Positions 1 to 10,100 of a stretch of 40,793 bases of DNA are shown here, piece by piece (position 1 is the first letter of the stretch; every line of letters begins with the position of its first letter). The stretch is from a virus. A program made the position numbers and the translations under genes. The stretch is from positions 1 through 40,793 of the IMG/VR virus record IMGVR_UViG_3300025647_005911; one strand, 5' to 3'. Below the pieces are notes generated by a model. That model saw only the letters and a program-made list of their open reading frames with translations, made no database searches and was not told the DNA's origin.

Positions 1-7
1 TATTATA

Positions 8-748
8 ATGGCACAGACATTAAAAGAATGGTTAGGCGGTGAAGTAAAAGAATTACAAAAACTCCCCGTTGGTGATCTCAGCAACACTTTCTTTTTTAGA
101 GATCCACTCCGTCCAAATTATATTGATTGGGAACACTTCTATAGCCCAGCTGACGGAACGATTATATATCAAAAAGTTGTACAACCTACTGAAGCGGTTG
201 TGGAAATTAAAGGGATAAATTATACCTTACAAGATGTTATGGGTGATGATGAGTATAACCAACCATCGCTAGTAATTGGCATTTTTATGTCGTTTTATGA
301 CGTCCATATCAACAGGATTCCCTATGGTGGCGTACTCACATACGAACACTTAGAACCTATTGAATCGACAAATAAACCCATGTTAGCGGTTGAGAAGGAC
401 ATCTTAAATAAGGTAATCAATCCTAACAACATGGAGTACTTAAAGTACAATGAACGAATGTTTAACAAAGTGTATGTTCCTTCTCTAGATTACACATACT
501 ACTTAATTCAAATTGCCGATGAGGACGTAAACGTAATTGCCCCCTTCAAACATCAAGGGGATCTTTGCGCCCAAAACGAAAGATTTAGCTTGATACGATG
601 GGGTTCCCAAGTAGATTTAGTTCTACCTCTGGACGACAGATTTAACTTCGAACTTGTGTTAGATGATACTATGCATGTTAATGCAGGTCTCGATAAACTA
701 GTAAAAATCAACTATCAAGACAATGGCATCAAATCATCATACCGATGA
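8..748 (+). CDS. psd: Phosphatidylserine decarboxylase-like protein (pyruvoyl-dependent)
   Basis: A 246-aa protein that matches the short form of phosphatidylserine decarboxylase, the enzyme that converts phosphatidylserine to phosphatidylethanolamine at the membrane. Visible motifs, in order, are FFRDP (29-33), SPADG (46-50, Asp49), FYDVHINR (96-103, His100) and a C-terminal WGSQVD (198-203). In the family, Asp and His drive self-cleavage between Gly and Ser, and the Ser becomes the pyruvoyl cofactor. Here the Gly199-Ser200 pair, Asp49 and His100 are all kept, so the proenzyme looks able to mature into a long beta and a short alpha chain. No transmembrane segment is obvious. Its last 26 bases overlap the start of phoH, so the two are probably co-transcribed. 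Only seven bases precede the ATG, so the leader cannot be judged. The substrate is inferred from the family; a related decarboxylase acting on another amino-acid ester is possible. Confidence 0.85.
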   Translation: MAQTLKEWLGGEVKELQKLPVGDLSNTFFFRDPLRPNYIDWEHFYSPADGTIIYQKVVQPTEAVVEIKGINYTLQDVMGDDEYNQPSLVIGIFMSFYDVHINRIPYGGVLTYEHLEPIESTNKPMLAVEKDILNKVINPNNMEYLKYNERMFNKVYVPSLDYTYYLIQIADEDVNVIAPFKHQGDLCAQNERFSLIRWGSQVDLVLPLDDRFNFELVLDDTMHVNAGLDKLVKINYQDNGIKSSYR

Positions 749-1457
749 GGTATTTAGAGAAAAAAGAATAGTGAAAAACCCTATTAAATTTAAAATTCCT
801 TTAAACGAAGAACAGAAAAACGCTAAAGACGAAATATTAAAAAATACTTTAACAATTTTAGCTGGTAGAGCAGGTTCAGGTAAAACATTACTTGCTTGTC
901 AGATTGCATTAGATGGTTTATTGAGAAGACATTTTGAAAAAATTATCATTACTCGACCAACAGTTTCAAAAGAAGAAATAGGTTTTTTACCTGGTGATTT
1001 AAGAGAAAAAATGGATCCTTGGATTCAACCAATTTACCAAAACATGTATGCTTTATACGATAAAGAAAAAGTAGAAGCATTAATTAATGATGGTAAAATT
1101 GAAATTGTACCTTTAGCATTTATGCGAGGTAGAACATTCTTAGATTCATGTATTATTGTTGACGAAGCACAAAACGTTACTCACGAGCAAATGGAAATGA
1201 TTGCTACTCGTATCGGTTTACGCTCCAAAATGATTATTTGTGGAGATGACTACCAGGTAGACTTAAAATCAAAACGCGAATCAGGGTTTAGATTTTTGTA
1301 TACTGCTGCTAAACGAGTAAAAAATATGGTAGGTATTACTCTTAAAGAAAATCATAGAGATCCTATTGTAGACGATCTTCTAGAGATTTATGAAGAAGCT
1401 ACCGAAAGAGGAATTATAACAGGTTCATCAGGTACCTCAGGTAGATCTAGAAATTAA
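723..1457 (+). CDS. phoH: PhoH-like P-loop ATPase
   Basis: A 244-aa PhoH-family ATPase, common in marine and freshwater myophages. Walker A is GRAGSGKT at residues 48-55. Walker B is IIVDEAQN near residues 144-151. The ITRPTV and ENHRDP segments are also typical of the family. PhoH proteins are predicted RNA or nucleotide-dependent ATPases related to helicase cores; their role in phages is not settled, and the old link to phosphate starvation is weak. The gene overlaps the end of psd in another frame and is followed by a strong hairpin terminator. An oddity is the tail GSSGTSGRSRN, which lies outside the ATPase core. A 21-bp stretch encoding part of it (1422-1442) is identical to sequence in the giant fibre gene at 10280-10300, which suggests a repeat fragment was copied onto the end of phoH. 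Confidence 0.93.
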   Translation: MASNHHTDEVFREKRIVKNPIKFKIPLNEEQKNAKDEILKNTLTILAGRAGSGKTLLACQIALDGLLRRHFEKIIITRPTVSKEEIGFLPGDLREKMDPWIQPIYQNMYALYDKEKVEALINDGKIEIVPLAFMRGRTFLDSCIIVDEAQNVTHEQMEMIATRIGLRSKMIICGDDYQVDLKSKRESGFRFLYTAAKRVKNMVGITLKENHRDPIVDDLLEIYEEATERGIITGSSGTSGRSRN

Positions 1458-1477
1458 TAAAAATACATGTTTATTTT

Positions 1478-1508
1478 GAGGGTTCCATTAATTGGAGCCC
1501 TCTTTTTT
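1478..1508 (+). terminator. Intrinsic terminator after phoH
   Basis: A 9-bp stem pairs GAGGGTTCC (1478-1486) with GGAGCCCTC (1494-1502), with one G-T wobble and a 7-nt AT loop. A run of six T follows at 1503-1508. This is a standard intrinsic terminator. It separates the psd-phoH unit from the neck genes, and the next candidate promoter begins 3 nt downstream. Confidence 0.85.
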
Positions 1509-1510
1509 AA

Positions 1511-1518
1511 TATTTATA
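1511..1518 (+). promoter_or_regulatory. TATTTATA candidate late promoter, neck genes
   Basis: TATTTATA followed by ACCAAAA sits between the phoH terminator and the ATG at 1535, with 16 nt between the box and the start codon. It is one member of the repeated intergenic set described in the findings. Confidence 0.55.
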
Positions 1519-1534
1519 ACCAAAATGAAATTTC

Positions 1535-2686
1535 ATGGCTAATATTCCTATATACGATGGCGCCCCTGTTTGGAACTCAGCAGCAGTTCCATTTGGTTTC
1601 TACAGTTCAGATGCAGAATTCCAAGCAGATGCTGTAAAAGTTGCTAAATTCTGTGCAAGTCGCTTAGGATATCCTATTGTAGACATTGAACTACAATCAG
1701 GATCATTCTTTACAGCGTTCGAAGAAGCTATAACAACATACGGGAATGAACTTTATGCCTATAAAATTAGAGAAAATTATCTTTCATTAGAAGGAATTCA
1801 AACAGGATCTGCTCAAGATTTAAATACAAAAGTAATTACTCCCACAATGGCTCGTATTATTGCCCTTTCTGAACAATATGGAGTTGAAGCAGGTTCAGGT
1901 GGTAATGTAAACTGGTATGACGGTTTAATTCCTTTATCCGCTAGCCAACAAGATTATGATTTAGATGCTTGGGCCACCGATGAAGGTATTACAGGTAGTA
2001 TTGAAATTAAAAGAGTGTTTTATGAAGCACCCCCTGCGATTGTAAGATATTTTGATCCTTATGCGGGTACCGGTACTGACTTAGCAGGTTTATTAGAATC
2101 TTTTGGATTTGGTAATTATTCTCCTGGTATCAACTTTATGATGATGCCTATCAACTTTGATATTCAAAAGATGCAAGCGATTGAATTTAATGACCAAATT
2201 AGAAAATCTAATTATTCATTTGAAATTCACAATAATCAACTTAAAGTATTCCCTATCCCGGATCACAATGATTTACAATTAAAAATTCAATATCTTATTA
2301 AAGAAGAAAGAGCAGATGCTGCTATTGGATCTAGTGATGGAGCTATTAGTAATGTAAGTAATGTTCCTTATACTAATCCTAATTATAGCCAAATTAATTC
2401 AGTGGGAAGAAGTTGGATTTTTGAATACACATTAGCTTTAGCTAAAGAAATGTTAGGATATGTGAGAGGTAAATACTCTAATGTACCTATTCCCGGTGCT
2501 GAGGTAACTTTAAACCAAAGTGATTTAATTTCAGCTGCAACATCTGAAAAAAATGCTTTAATTGAAAGATTAAGAGCCTATTTTGACGAAACTTCTCGTA
2601 AATCATTATTAGAGTCTCGTTCTATGGAAACAGATTTTAGAGCAAAGGAATTAAATCAGGTACCATTTACAATTTACGTAGGATAA
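1535..2686 (+). CDS. Neck / head-completion protein (T4 gp13-like)
   Basis: A 383-aa structural protein. The C-terminal third carries a WIFEYTLALAKEMLGYVRGK segment followed by an IPGAEVTLN-type stretch and a long helix with RLRAYFDETSRK. I recognise this pattern from neck or head-tail connector proteins of T4-related phages. The middle part (about 95-270) is less conserved and may be a lineage-specific insertion. It is longer than T4 gp13 (about 309 aa). It is the first gene of a new transcription unit and is followed one base later by the gp14-like gene, which matches the T4 order 13-14-15. The ATG has no Shine-Dalgarno sequence; the leader is A/T-rich. The assignment rests on recalled sequence pattern and gene order, not on an alignment, so gp13 rather than another connector subunit is a moderate-confidence call. 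Confidence 0.6.
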   Translation: MANIPIYDGAPVWNSAAVPFGFYSSDAEFQADAVKVAKFCASRLGYPIVDIELQSGSFFTAFEEAITTYGNELYAYKIRENYLSLEGIQTGSAQDLNTKVITPTMARIIALSEQYGVEAGSGGNVNWYDGLIPLSASQQDYDLDAWATDEGITGSIEIKRVFYEAPPAIVRYFDPYAGTGTDLAGLLESFGFGNYSPGINFMMMPINFDIQKMQAIEFNDQIRKSNYSFEIHNNQLKVFPIPDHNDLQLKIQYLIKEERADAAIGSSDGAISNVSNVPYTNPNYSQINSVGRSWIFEYTLALAKEMLGYVRGKYSNVPIPGAEVTLNQSDLISAATSEKNALIERLRAYFDETSRKSLLESRSMETDFRAKELNQVPFTIYVG

Positions 2687-2687
2687 G

Positions 2688-3209
2688 ATGGCTTTATACG
2701 GTGGTTCAAGAGATATAAGTCTATTTAGACATATGAATAGGGAATTGATGCACGATATCATTTCTCAACAATGTGTCGTGTACAAATACAACCTTGAAGA
2801 AAGTAAAGTAAATATTTATGGTGAATCTTCAACATCTAAGGTTTACCAAGCCCCAGTGTTATTGTATTGTTTAATTGACAGATCAAATCAAGATTTTCCA
2901 ATACAAGAAATAGGCCCAGATTTAAAATGGACCCCTACTTTTAGATTTTTAATTGATGATTTAACTCAAGCAAATCTAGTATTAGAAGTAGGTGATATTA
3001 TAATGTGGATGGAAAATTATTTCCAAATTGATAATACAGATATGTCTCAACTATTTGTAGGTAAAGATCCTGATTATCCTTTTAATGATGATAATGGCAA
3101 TAATCCACTAGAAACGGATTTAGCTAATTTTGGATATAATGTATCTATACTATGTCTTACTCACTATATTCCTGCTGATAAAGTAGGAATTACTAAAGAA
3201 AGAATGTAA
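2688..3209 (+). CDS. Neck protein (T4 gp14-like)
   Basis: A 173-aa protein beginning MALYGGSRDISLFRHMNREL, a start typical of T4-type neck or head-completion proteins. The core has alternating beta-type segments (VYKYNLEESKVNIYGE, VLLYCLIDR, TFRFLIDDL, VGDIIMWMENYFQID), as expected for a ring-forming head-tail joining protein. It follows the gp13-like gene by one base, and its stop overlaps the next start (TAATG at 3207-3211), indicating translational coupling. In T4, gp13 and gp14 form the collar that seals the filled head before tail attachment. T4 gp14 is longer (about 256 aa), so this would be a compact version. Confidence 0.6.
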   Translation: MALYGGSRDISLFRHMNRELMHDIISQQCVVYKYNLEESKVNIYGESSTSKVYQAPVLLYCLIDRSNQDFPIQEIGPDLKWTPTFRFLIDDLTQANLVLEVGDIIMWMENYFQIDNTDMSQLFVGKDPDYPFNDDNGNNPLETDLANFGYNVSILCLTHYIPADKVGITKERM

Positions 3210-4144
3210 TGGCTCAAAGACAAAACAAACCAACCCCTAAATCTCAAAGACAAATTTCAAATGAATTTGTTCAGCCCTATGATAAAACTATGGGCAATCC
3301 TAATTTATCCACAGGTATTAATCGTGGTACTAAATTATCTTGGAGAGGAGATACTACAAAACCTTTTACAGTTGGTATTAAAGATATTGATGAGTCCATT
3401 TTATATTATTTTCAAAATATAATTCGTCCTTCAGTAATACAAAATGGTCAACGTGTTGAAGTTCCTATTATGTATGGTTCTGCTGAAAGATGGAAACAAG
3501 TTCAAAAAGACGGATTTGTACGTGATAAAAAAGGTGCTATTATGATGCCTATTATCATGTTTAAGCGTGACTCGTTAGAAAAAAATAGAGGAATTGGCAA
3601 CAAAATGGATGCTAATAACCCTCAAAACTTTGGTATCTTTCAAAAAGGATATTCTAAAAGAAATGCATACGATAATTTTACTGTATTAAACAACAGAATT
3701 CCTGAAAAGGAATTTGTGGCCGTAGTTTACCCTGACTACGTTACTATCACATATAGTTGCACTATAGCCACATATTACGTTGAGCAGATGAACAAAATTA
3801 TTGAAGCAATCAACTATGCCTCAGATTCATATTGGGGTGATCCTGAACGATTTAAATTTAGAGCAATGATTGATAACTTTGCTAACATTGTTGAATCAAC
3901 TCAGGGTGAAGAAAGAAATGTTAGAACAACTTTTAATATAAAATTAAATGGCTATATTATACCTGATATCGTTCAAAAATCATTAGATAGTTTTAATAAA
4001 TTTAATGAAAAAAGTAAAATTGTTTTCTCTATGGAAGTAGTAACTGATGATGCCTTCTTTAATGGTAATGTTGAAGACGGTAGAATTGTTACTCCGGAAG
4101 TTTCTGAAAGAGAAGCAACCAAAAGAACGAATATTATTTCTTAA
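3209..4144 (+). CDS. Tail completion / sheath-stabiliser protein (T4 gp15-like)
   Basis: A 311-aa protein. Residues about 60-130 read FQNIIRPSV, then VEVPIMYGSAERWKQV and GAIMMPIIMFKRDSL. This arrangement, a variable N-terminal arm, an 'xxVPIxYGxxERW' strand and a 'xxPIIxF' strand, is what I know from gp15-type proteins that cap the tail end and hold the sheath. A later stretch, FVAVVYPDYVTITYSCTIAT, suggests a beta-sandwich. The first 50 residues are polar and probably flexible. It is coupled to the gene before it through a TAATG overlap and ends the neck operon. No terminator is visible before the fibre gene. Confidence 0.6.
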   Translation: MAQRQNKPTPKSQRQISNEFVQPYDKTMGNPNLSTGINRGTKLSWRGDTTKPFTVGIKDIDESILYYFQNIIRPSVIQNGQRVEVPIMYGSAERWKQVQKDGFVRDKKGAIMMPIIMFKRDSLEKNRGIGNKMDANNPQNFGIFQKGYSKRNAYDNFTVLNNRIPEKEFVAVVYPDYVTITYSCTIATYYVEQMNKIIEAINYASDSYWGDPERFKFRAMIDNFANIVESTQGEERNVRTTFNIKLNGYIIPDIVQKSLDSFNKFNEKSKIVFSMEVVTDDAFFNGNVEDGRIVTPEVSEREATKRTNIIS

Positions 4145-4149
4145 TTTTA

Positions 4150-4157
4150 TATTTATA
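4150..4157 (+). promoter_or_regulatory. TATTTATA candidate late promoter, giant fibre
   Basis: TATTTATA followed by TCAAACC lies 17 nt before the ATG at 4175. It matches the recurring intergenic box. The following leader has no Shine-Dalgarno sequence. Confidence 0.5.
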
Positions 4158-4174
4158 TCAAACCACACGTATAA

Positions 4175-7100
4175 ATGGCCAACGTAAGATTTTTAGACCA
4201 AGTATCAATTACATCATTCCAAGGAGCAGATGGAATAAGTGGAGAATCTGGACAATCAGGTTCTTCAGGTTCTTCAGGAAGTGCCGGCAGTTCTGGTACT
4301 TCTGGAAGCTCAGGGACATCTGGTACTTCAGGTTTTTCTAGTTCTTCAGGAAGTGCAGGTTCTTCAGGTTCAAGTGGTTCACAAGGTTCCTCAGGTTTAT
4401 CAGGTAGTTCAGGAGCTAATGGATCTTCTGGAGATTCAGGTTCAAACGGTACTTCAGGTAGTAGTGGTCTTTCAGGAACACAAGGTACATCTGGTACTAG
4501 TGGTGGTGCCTCGGGTTCAAGTGGTACAGGAGGTTCATCAGGTGCTTCTGCTGTAGCTAGCAGCTCAGGCTCATCAGGTTCTTCAGGTTCATCAGGTAGT
4601 TCTGGTGAAGCTGGTACTTCAGGTGAATCCGGTTCTTCAGGAACTAGCGGAACTTCAGGTTCAATAGGTTCAGCGGGTGATGACGGTTTTAGTGGTTTTA
4701 GCGGCTCATCAGGTTCAACAGGTTCAGCAGGTTCATCAGGAGAAAATGGAACTTCAGGTGTTTCAGGATCTTCAGGTAGTTCAGGTTCATCAGGTACAGT
4801 AGGTGCTGACGGAGCTTCACGTACAAGTGGGGTTTCAGGTACTTCAGGTACTACAGGTTCTAATGGAGATGCTGGAGCTGATGGTACTTCAAATACTTCA
4901 GGTACCTCAGGTTCATCAGGTTCAACTGGTACCTCAGGTACTACAGGTGCTGATGGTTTAAATAGAACTAGTGGCATTTCAGGATCTTCAGGTTCAACTG
5001 GTACTTCAGGTACAGTAGGTGCCACAGGAGCTTCACGCACTAGTGGCGAATCCGGAACTTCAGGTACTACAGGTTCAAGTGGTACAGCTGGTACTAATGG
5101 TGCTAGTTTTACATCAGGCGAATCTGGAACCTCAGGTTCAACAGGTACTTCAGGTACAGTAGGTGCCACAGGAGCTTCAAGAACTTCAGGTCAATCAGGA
5201 ACTTCAGGTTCAACTGGTTCAGCAGGTACAACAGGTGAAAATGGAACAGCAGGTCAATCTGCTTTAAGTAATACATCAGGAACATCTGGATCTTCAGGTA
5301 CTACAGGTAGTGCTGGAGATGCAGGTGAATCAAATTTATCAGCTACCTCAGGTACAAGTGGTACCTCAGGATCTACAGGTACAAGTGGTACTGTAGGAGC
5401 TGACGGAGCTTCACGTACAAGTGGGGTTTCAGGTACTAGTGGTTCTACTGGTACAAGTGGTAGTGTAGGAGCAGATGGTTCTTCACAAACCTCAGGTACT
5501 AGTGGTACTTCAGGTTCAACTGGTTCAGCAGGAGCTGCAGGTGAATCAAATTTATCATCAACCTCAGGCACAAGTGGTACTTCAGGTACTACAGGTTCCG
5601 CAGGAGATGCAGGTGAAAGTAACTTATCTTCTACTTCAGGTACTAGTGGTACTAGTGGTACTACAGGTTCTGCCGGAATCGCAGGAGAAAGTAATTTAAG
5701 TTCTACCTCAGGTACTAGTGGTTCTACTGGTACTTCAGGTACCGTAGGAGCTGATGGAGCTTCACGCACAAGTGGTGTTTCAGGCACCTCGGGTTCAACA
5801 GGAACTTCAGGTACAGCAGGTTCAAATGGAGCTAGTGATACCTCAGGTGTTAGTGGTACTTCAGGTTCTACAGGTACTAGTGGTACTGTAGGAGCTGATG
5901 GTTTATCAAGAACTTCAGGAACTAGTGGAACTTCAGGTACTACAGGTACTACAGGTTCAGCTGGTGAATCAAATAATAGCGCAACTTCAGGTACTAGTGG
6001 TACTTCAGGTACTACAGGTTCAGTAGGAGCTGCGGGTGAAAGCAATTTAAGTGCAACTTCAGGTACTAGTGGTTCTACAGGTTCATCAGGTACTGTAGGT
6101 GCTGATGGTGCTTCACGTACAAGTGGAGTTAGTGGAACCTCAGGTTCTACAGGTACTTCAGGTTCAGTAGGAGCTGATGGTTCTTCACAAACCTCAGGTA
6201 CTAGCGGTACTTCAGGTTCAACTGGTTCAGCAGGAGCTGCCGGTGAATCTAACTTATCATCAACTTCAGGAACATCAGGTTCATCAGGTACTACAGGTAG
6301 TGCGGGTGTAGCCGGAGAAAGTAATTTGTCATTTACTTCAGGAACAAGTGGTTCTTCAGGAACAACAGGTTCAGCTGGAGTAGCAGGACAATCAAACAAT
6401 AGTGCAACTTCTGGTACTTCAGGTACTAGTGGTTCTACAGGTTCATCAGGTACTGTAGGTGCCGATGGAGCTTCACAAACTTCTGGTACTTCTGGTACTT
6501 CAGGTTCAACTGGCACTTCAGGCTCAGCTGGAGCTGATGGTGAATCTTTCACAAGTGGTGTTAGCGGAACTTCAGGTTCAACTGGTACTTCAGGTACTAC
6601 AGGAGCCGATGGTGCTTCACGCACAAGTGGAGTTAGTGGAACTAGTGGTTCTACAGGTTCAGCAGGTACAAGTGGTGAAAATGGTACTGTAGGTGCCTCA
6701 GCATTAAGCGCAACCTCAGGAACTTCAGGTTCATCTGGTACTTCAGGTTCAGCCGGAGACGCAGGTGCTTCAAATTTAAGTGCAACTTCAGGAACTTCAG
6801 GTTCATCAGGAACAACCGGTTCAGCAGGGGTTGCAGGTGAAAGTAATTTATCATTCACTTCAGGTACTAGTGGTACTTCAGGAACTACAGGTTCAGCTGG
6901 GGTAGCAGGTGAAAGTGGATTAAGCAATACATCAGGAACCGCAGGTACTTCAGGTACACAAGGTTCAAGTGGTACTGGAGCAGGAGCTGGTACAAGTGGT
7001 GAATCTGGTACTTCAGGTACTAGTGCAGATTCAGGTACTAGCGGTACTTCAGGTTCAACTGGTACTTCAGGTTCTACAGGAATTGCAGGTGAATCAGGTT

Positions 7101-10100
7101 TATCAGTAACTTCTGGTACCTCAGGTACTAGTGGTTCTACAGGTTCATCAGGTACTGTAGGTGCCGATGGTACTTCAAGAACTTCAGGTGTTTCAGGAAC
7201 TTCAGGTTCAACTGGTACTTCAGGTTCAGTAGGAGCTGATGGTTCTTCACAAACTTCAGGTACATCTGGTACTTCAGGAACAACGGGCTCTGCAGGAGAT
7301 GCAGGTGAATCAAATTTAAGTGCAACTTCAGGAACTAGTGGTTCAAGTGGTACTACAGGTTCAGCCGGAATTGCAGGCGAAAGTAACTTATCTTCTACTT
7401 CAGGAACTTCAGGTTCATCAGGAACAACGGGTTCTGCAGGAGTAGCAGGTCAATCAAATGATAGTGCGACTTCAGGTACTAGCGGTACTTCAGGTTCAAC
7501 TGGTACTTCAGGTACTGTAGGAGCTGATGGAGCATCTCGTACTTCAGGTGTTTCAGGAACTTCAGGTTCAACAGGTTCATCAGGTACAGTAGGTGCTGAT
7601 GGAGCTTCACAAACTTCTGGTACTTCAGGTACTAGTGGTTCTACAGGTACTGTAGGAGCTGCGGGTGAAAGTAATTTAAGTGCTACTTCAGGAACAAGTG
7701 GTTCTTCAGGAACAACAGGTTCAGCTGGGGTTGCCGGAGAAAGTAATTTAAGCTCTACTTCAGGAACTTCAGGTTCATCAGGAACTACAGGTTCTACAGG
7801 AGTAGCAGGACAATCAAATAATAGTGCTACCTCAGGTACTTCAGGTTCAACTGGTACTTCAGGTACTCAGGGTTCAGCAGGAGATTCAAAAGTTTCAGGA
7901 GTTTCAGGAACTTCAGGAACAACTGGTTCAAGTGGTACTAAAGGAAATGCTGGAATTGATGGTACTTCAGGTTTAAGTGCTACAAGCGGTACTACAGGAT
8001 CTAATGGCTCATCAGGTGCCGATGGTGCCGCAGGTACCAGTGGTGTATCTTCAACATCAGGTACTACAGGATCTAACGGTAGTTCAGGACAAAACGGAGT
8101 TGCAGGTACTTCAGGAGTATCAGGCACTTCAGGAACTACAGGTTCAAATGGTACTGTAGGTGCTGATGGAATTTCAGGCACTTCCGGAGTTTCAGGTACT
8201 TCAGGTTCAACTGGTACTTCAGGTACAAATGGAGCTAATGGAGCTTCAAGAACTTCAGGCGTTAGTGGAACTAGTGGTTCAACTGGTACTGCAGGTACCT
8301 CAGGTGAAAACGGAACTGCAGGTTTATCTGCATTAAGTGCTACTTCAGGTACAACTGGTTCTTCAGGTACCTCAGGAAATGCAGGTACTGCTGGTAACTC
8401 AGCTTTAAGTGCAACTTCAGGAACCTCAGGTTCATCAGGTACTACAGGTACTGTAGGTGCTGATGGTGCTTCACGCACTTCAGGTATTAGCGGAACTTCA
8501 GGTTCAACTGGTACAAGTGGTACTAGCGGAGAAAATGGTACTGTAGGAGCCTCTGCACAAAGTGGCACTTCAGGTTCTACAGGTACAGCAGGTACTTCAG
8601 GAAAAGATGGAGTAGCAGGTACCTCAGGAGTATCTAGTACTTCAGGAACTACAGGTTCAGCTGGTACTTCAGGAAAAGATGGAGTAGCAGGTACTTCAGG
8701 TGAAAGTGCTACAAGTGGTACTCAAGGTTCAACTGGTACCTCAGGAAAAGATGGAGCTAACGGAACTAGTGGTAAAGCTGGCACATCAGGTTCAACTGGT
8801 ACCTCAGGTACAAACGGAGCAGATGGAGCTAATAGAACCTCAGCTGTAAGTGGAACTAGTGGTACTTCAGGTACAGCAGGTTCAAATGGAGCTGCTGGAC
8901 TTTCAGGTGATAGTAGAACTTCAGGTACAAGTGGTACTTCAGGAACAACGGGTTCAGCAGGAGATGCTGGTCAATCAAATGATAGTGCAACATCAGGAAC
9001 TTCAGGTTCATCTGGTACAACTGGTACAGTTGGAGCCGATGGTGCTTCTCGTACAAGTGGTAAATCTGGTACTTCAGGTTCTACAGGAACTTCAGGTACA
9101 TCAGGAGCAAATGGGACAGTAGGCGCTTCTGCTTTAAGTGGTACCTCAGGTTCAACAGGTACTTCAGGCACCTCAGGAAATGCAGGTACAACTGGAAAAT
9201 CAGCTGAAAGTGCTACCTCAGGTACAACAGGTTCATCTGGTACTACTGGAGCAGCTGGAACAGCTGGTCAATCTAATCTAAGTGCTACCTCAGGTACAAG
9301 TGGATCTTCAGGAACTACTGGTTCTCAAGGTGCAGCAGGACAAAGTAATTTATCATCTACTTCAGGTACAAGTGGTACAAGTGGTACTTCAGGAACTCAG
9401 GGTTCATCAGGTATAACTGGAAATGGTGAAGACCCAGGTTCAGGAACGAGTGGAACTTCTGGTACTTCAGGTACTACTGGTACAACAGGTTCAGCTGGAG
9501 TAGCAGGCCAATCTAACCAATCAGCTACTTCAGGTACTTCAGGTTCAACTGGTACAAATGGTACTGTGGGTGCAAACGGAGCTTCAAGAACTTCGGGAGT
9601 TTCAGGAACTTCAGGTTCAACTGGTACAAATGGTACAAGCGGTAAAGATGGAATTGCAGGTACTAGTGGTGTATCTTCAACCTCAGGAACAACTGGATCT
9701 GCGGGTACAACTGGTGCCAATGGAACTGCTGGAAACTCAGGTTTAAGTGCAACTTCAGGAACAGCCGGTACTTCAGGTACTACAGGTTCAACCGGAAACG
9801 CAGGTCAATCAAATCAATCAGCTACTTCAGGTACTTCAGGTACTTCAGGTACAACAGGTTCTGTAGGAGTAGCAGGTCAATCAAATAATAGTGCAACTTC
9901 AGGAACTTCAGGTTCTTCAGGTACAAACGGTACAGTTGGAGCTAATGGTGCTTCACGTACAAGTGGTGTTAGTGGAACTAGTGGTTCAACTGGTACAAGC
10001 GGTACTTCAGGAAATAATGGAACTGTAGGTGCTTCTGCCCTAAGTGGTACTTCAGGTTCAACAGGAACCTCAGGTACTTCAGGAGAAAATGGAACTGTAG

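Noticed and set aside
3983-4168. A 61-codon reverse frame over the 3' end of the gp15-like gene
   Set aside because: Composition is an AT-rich shadow of the forward gene; no domain or start context.
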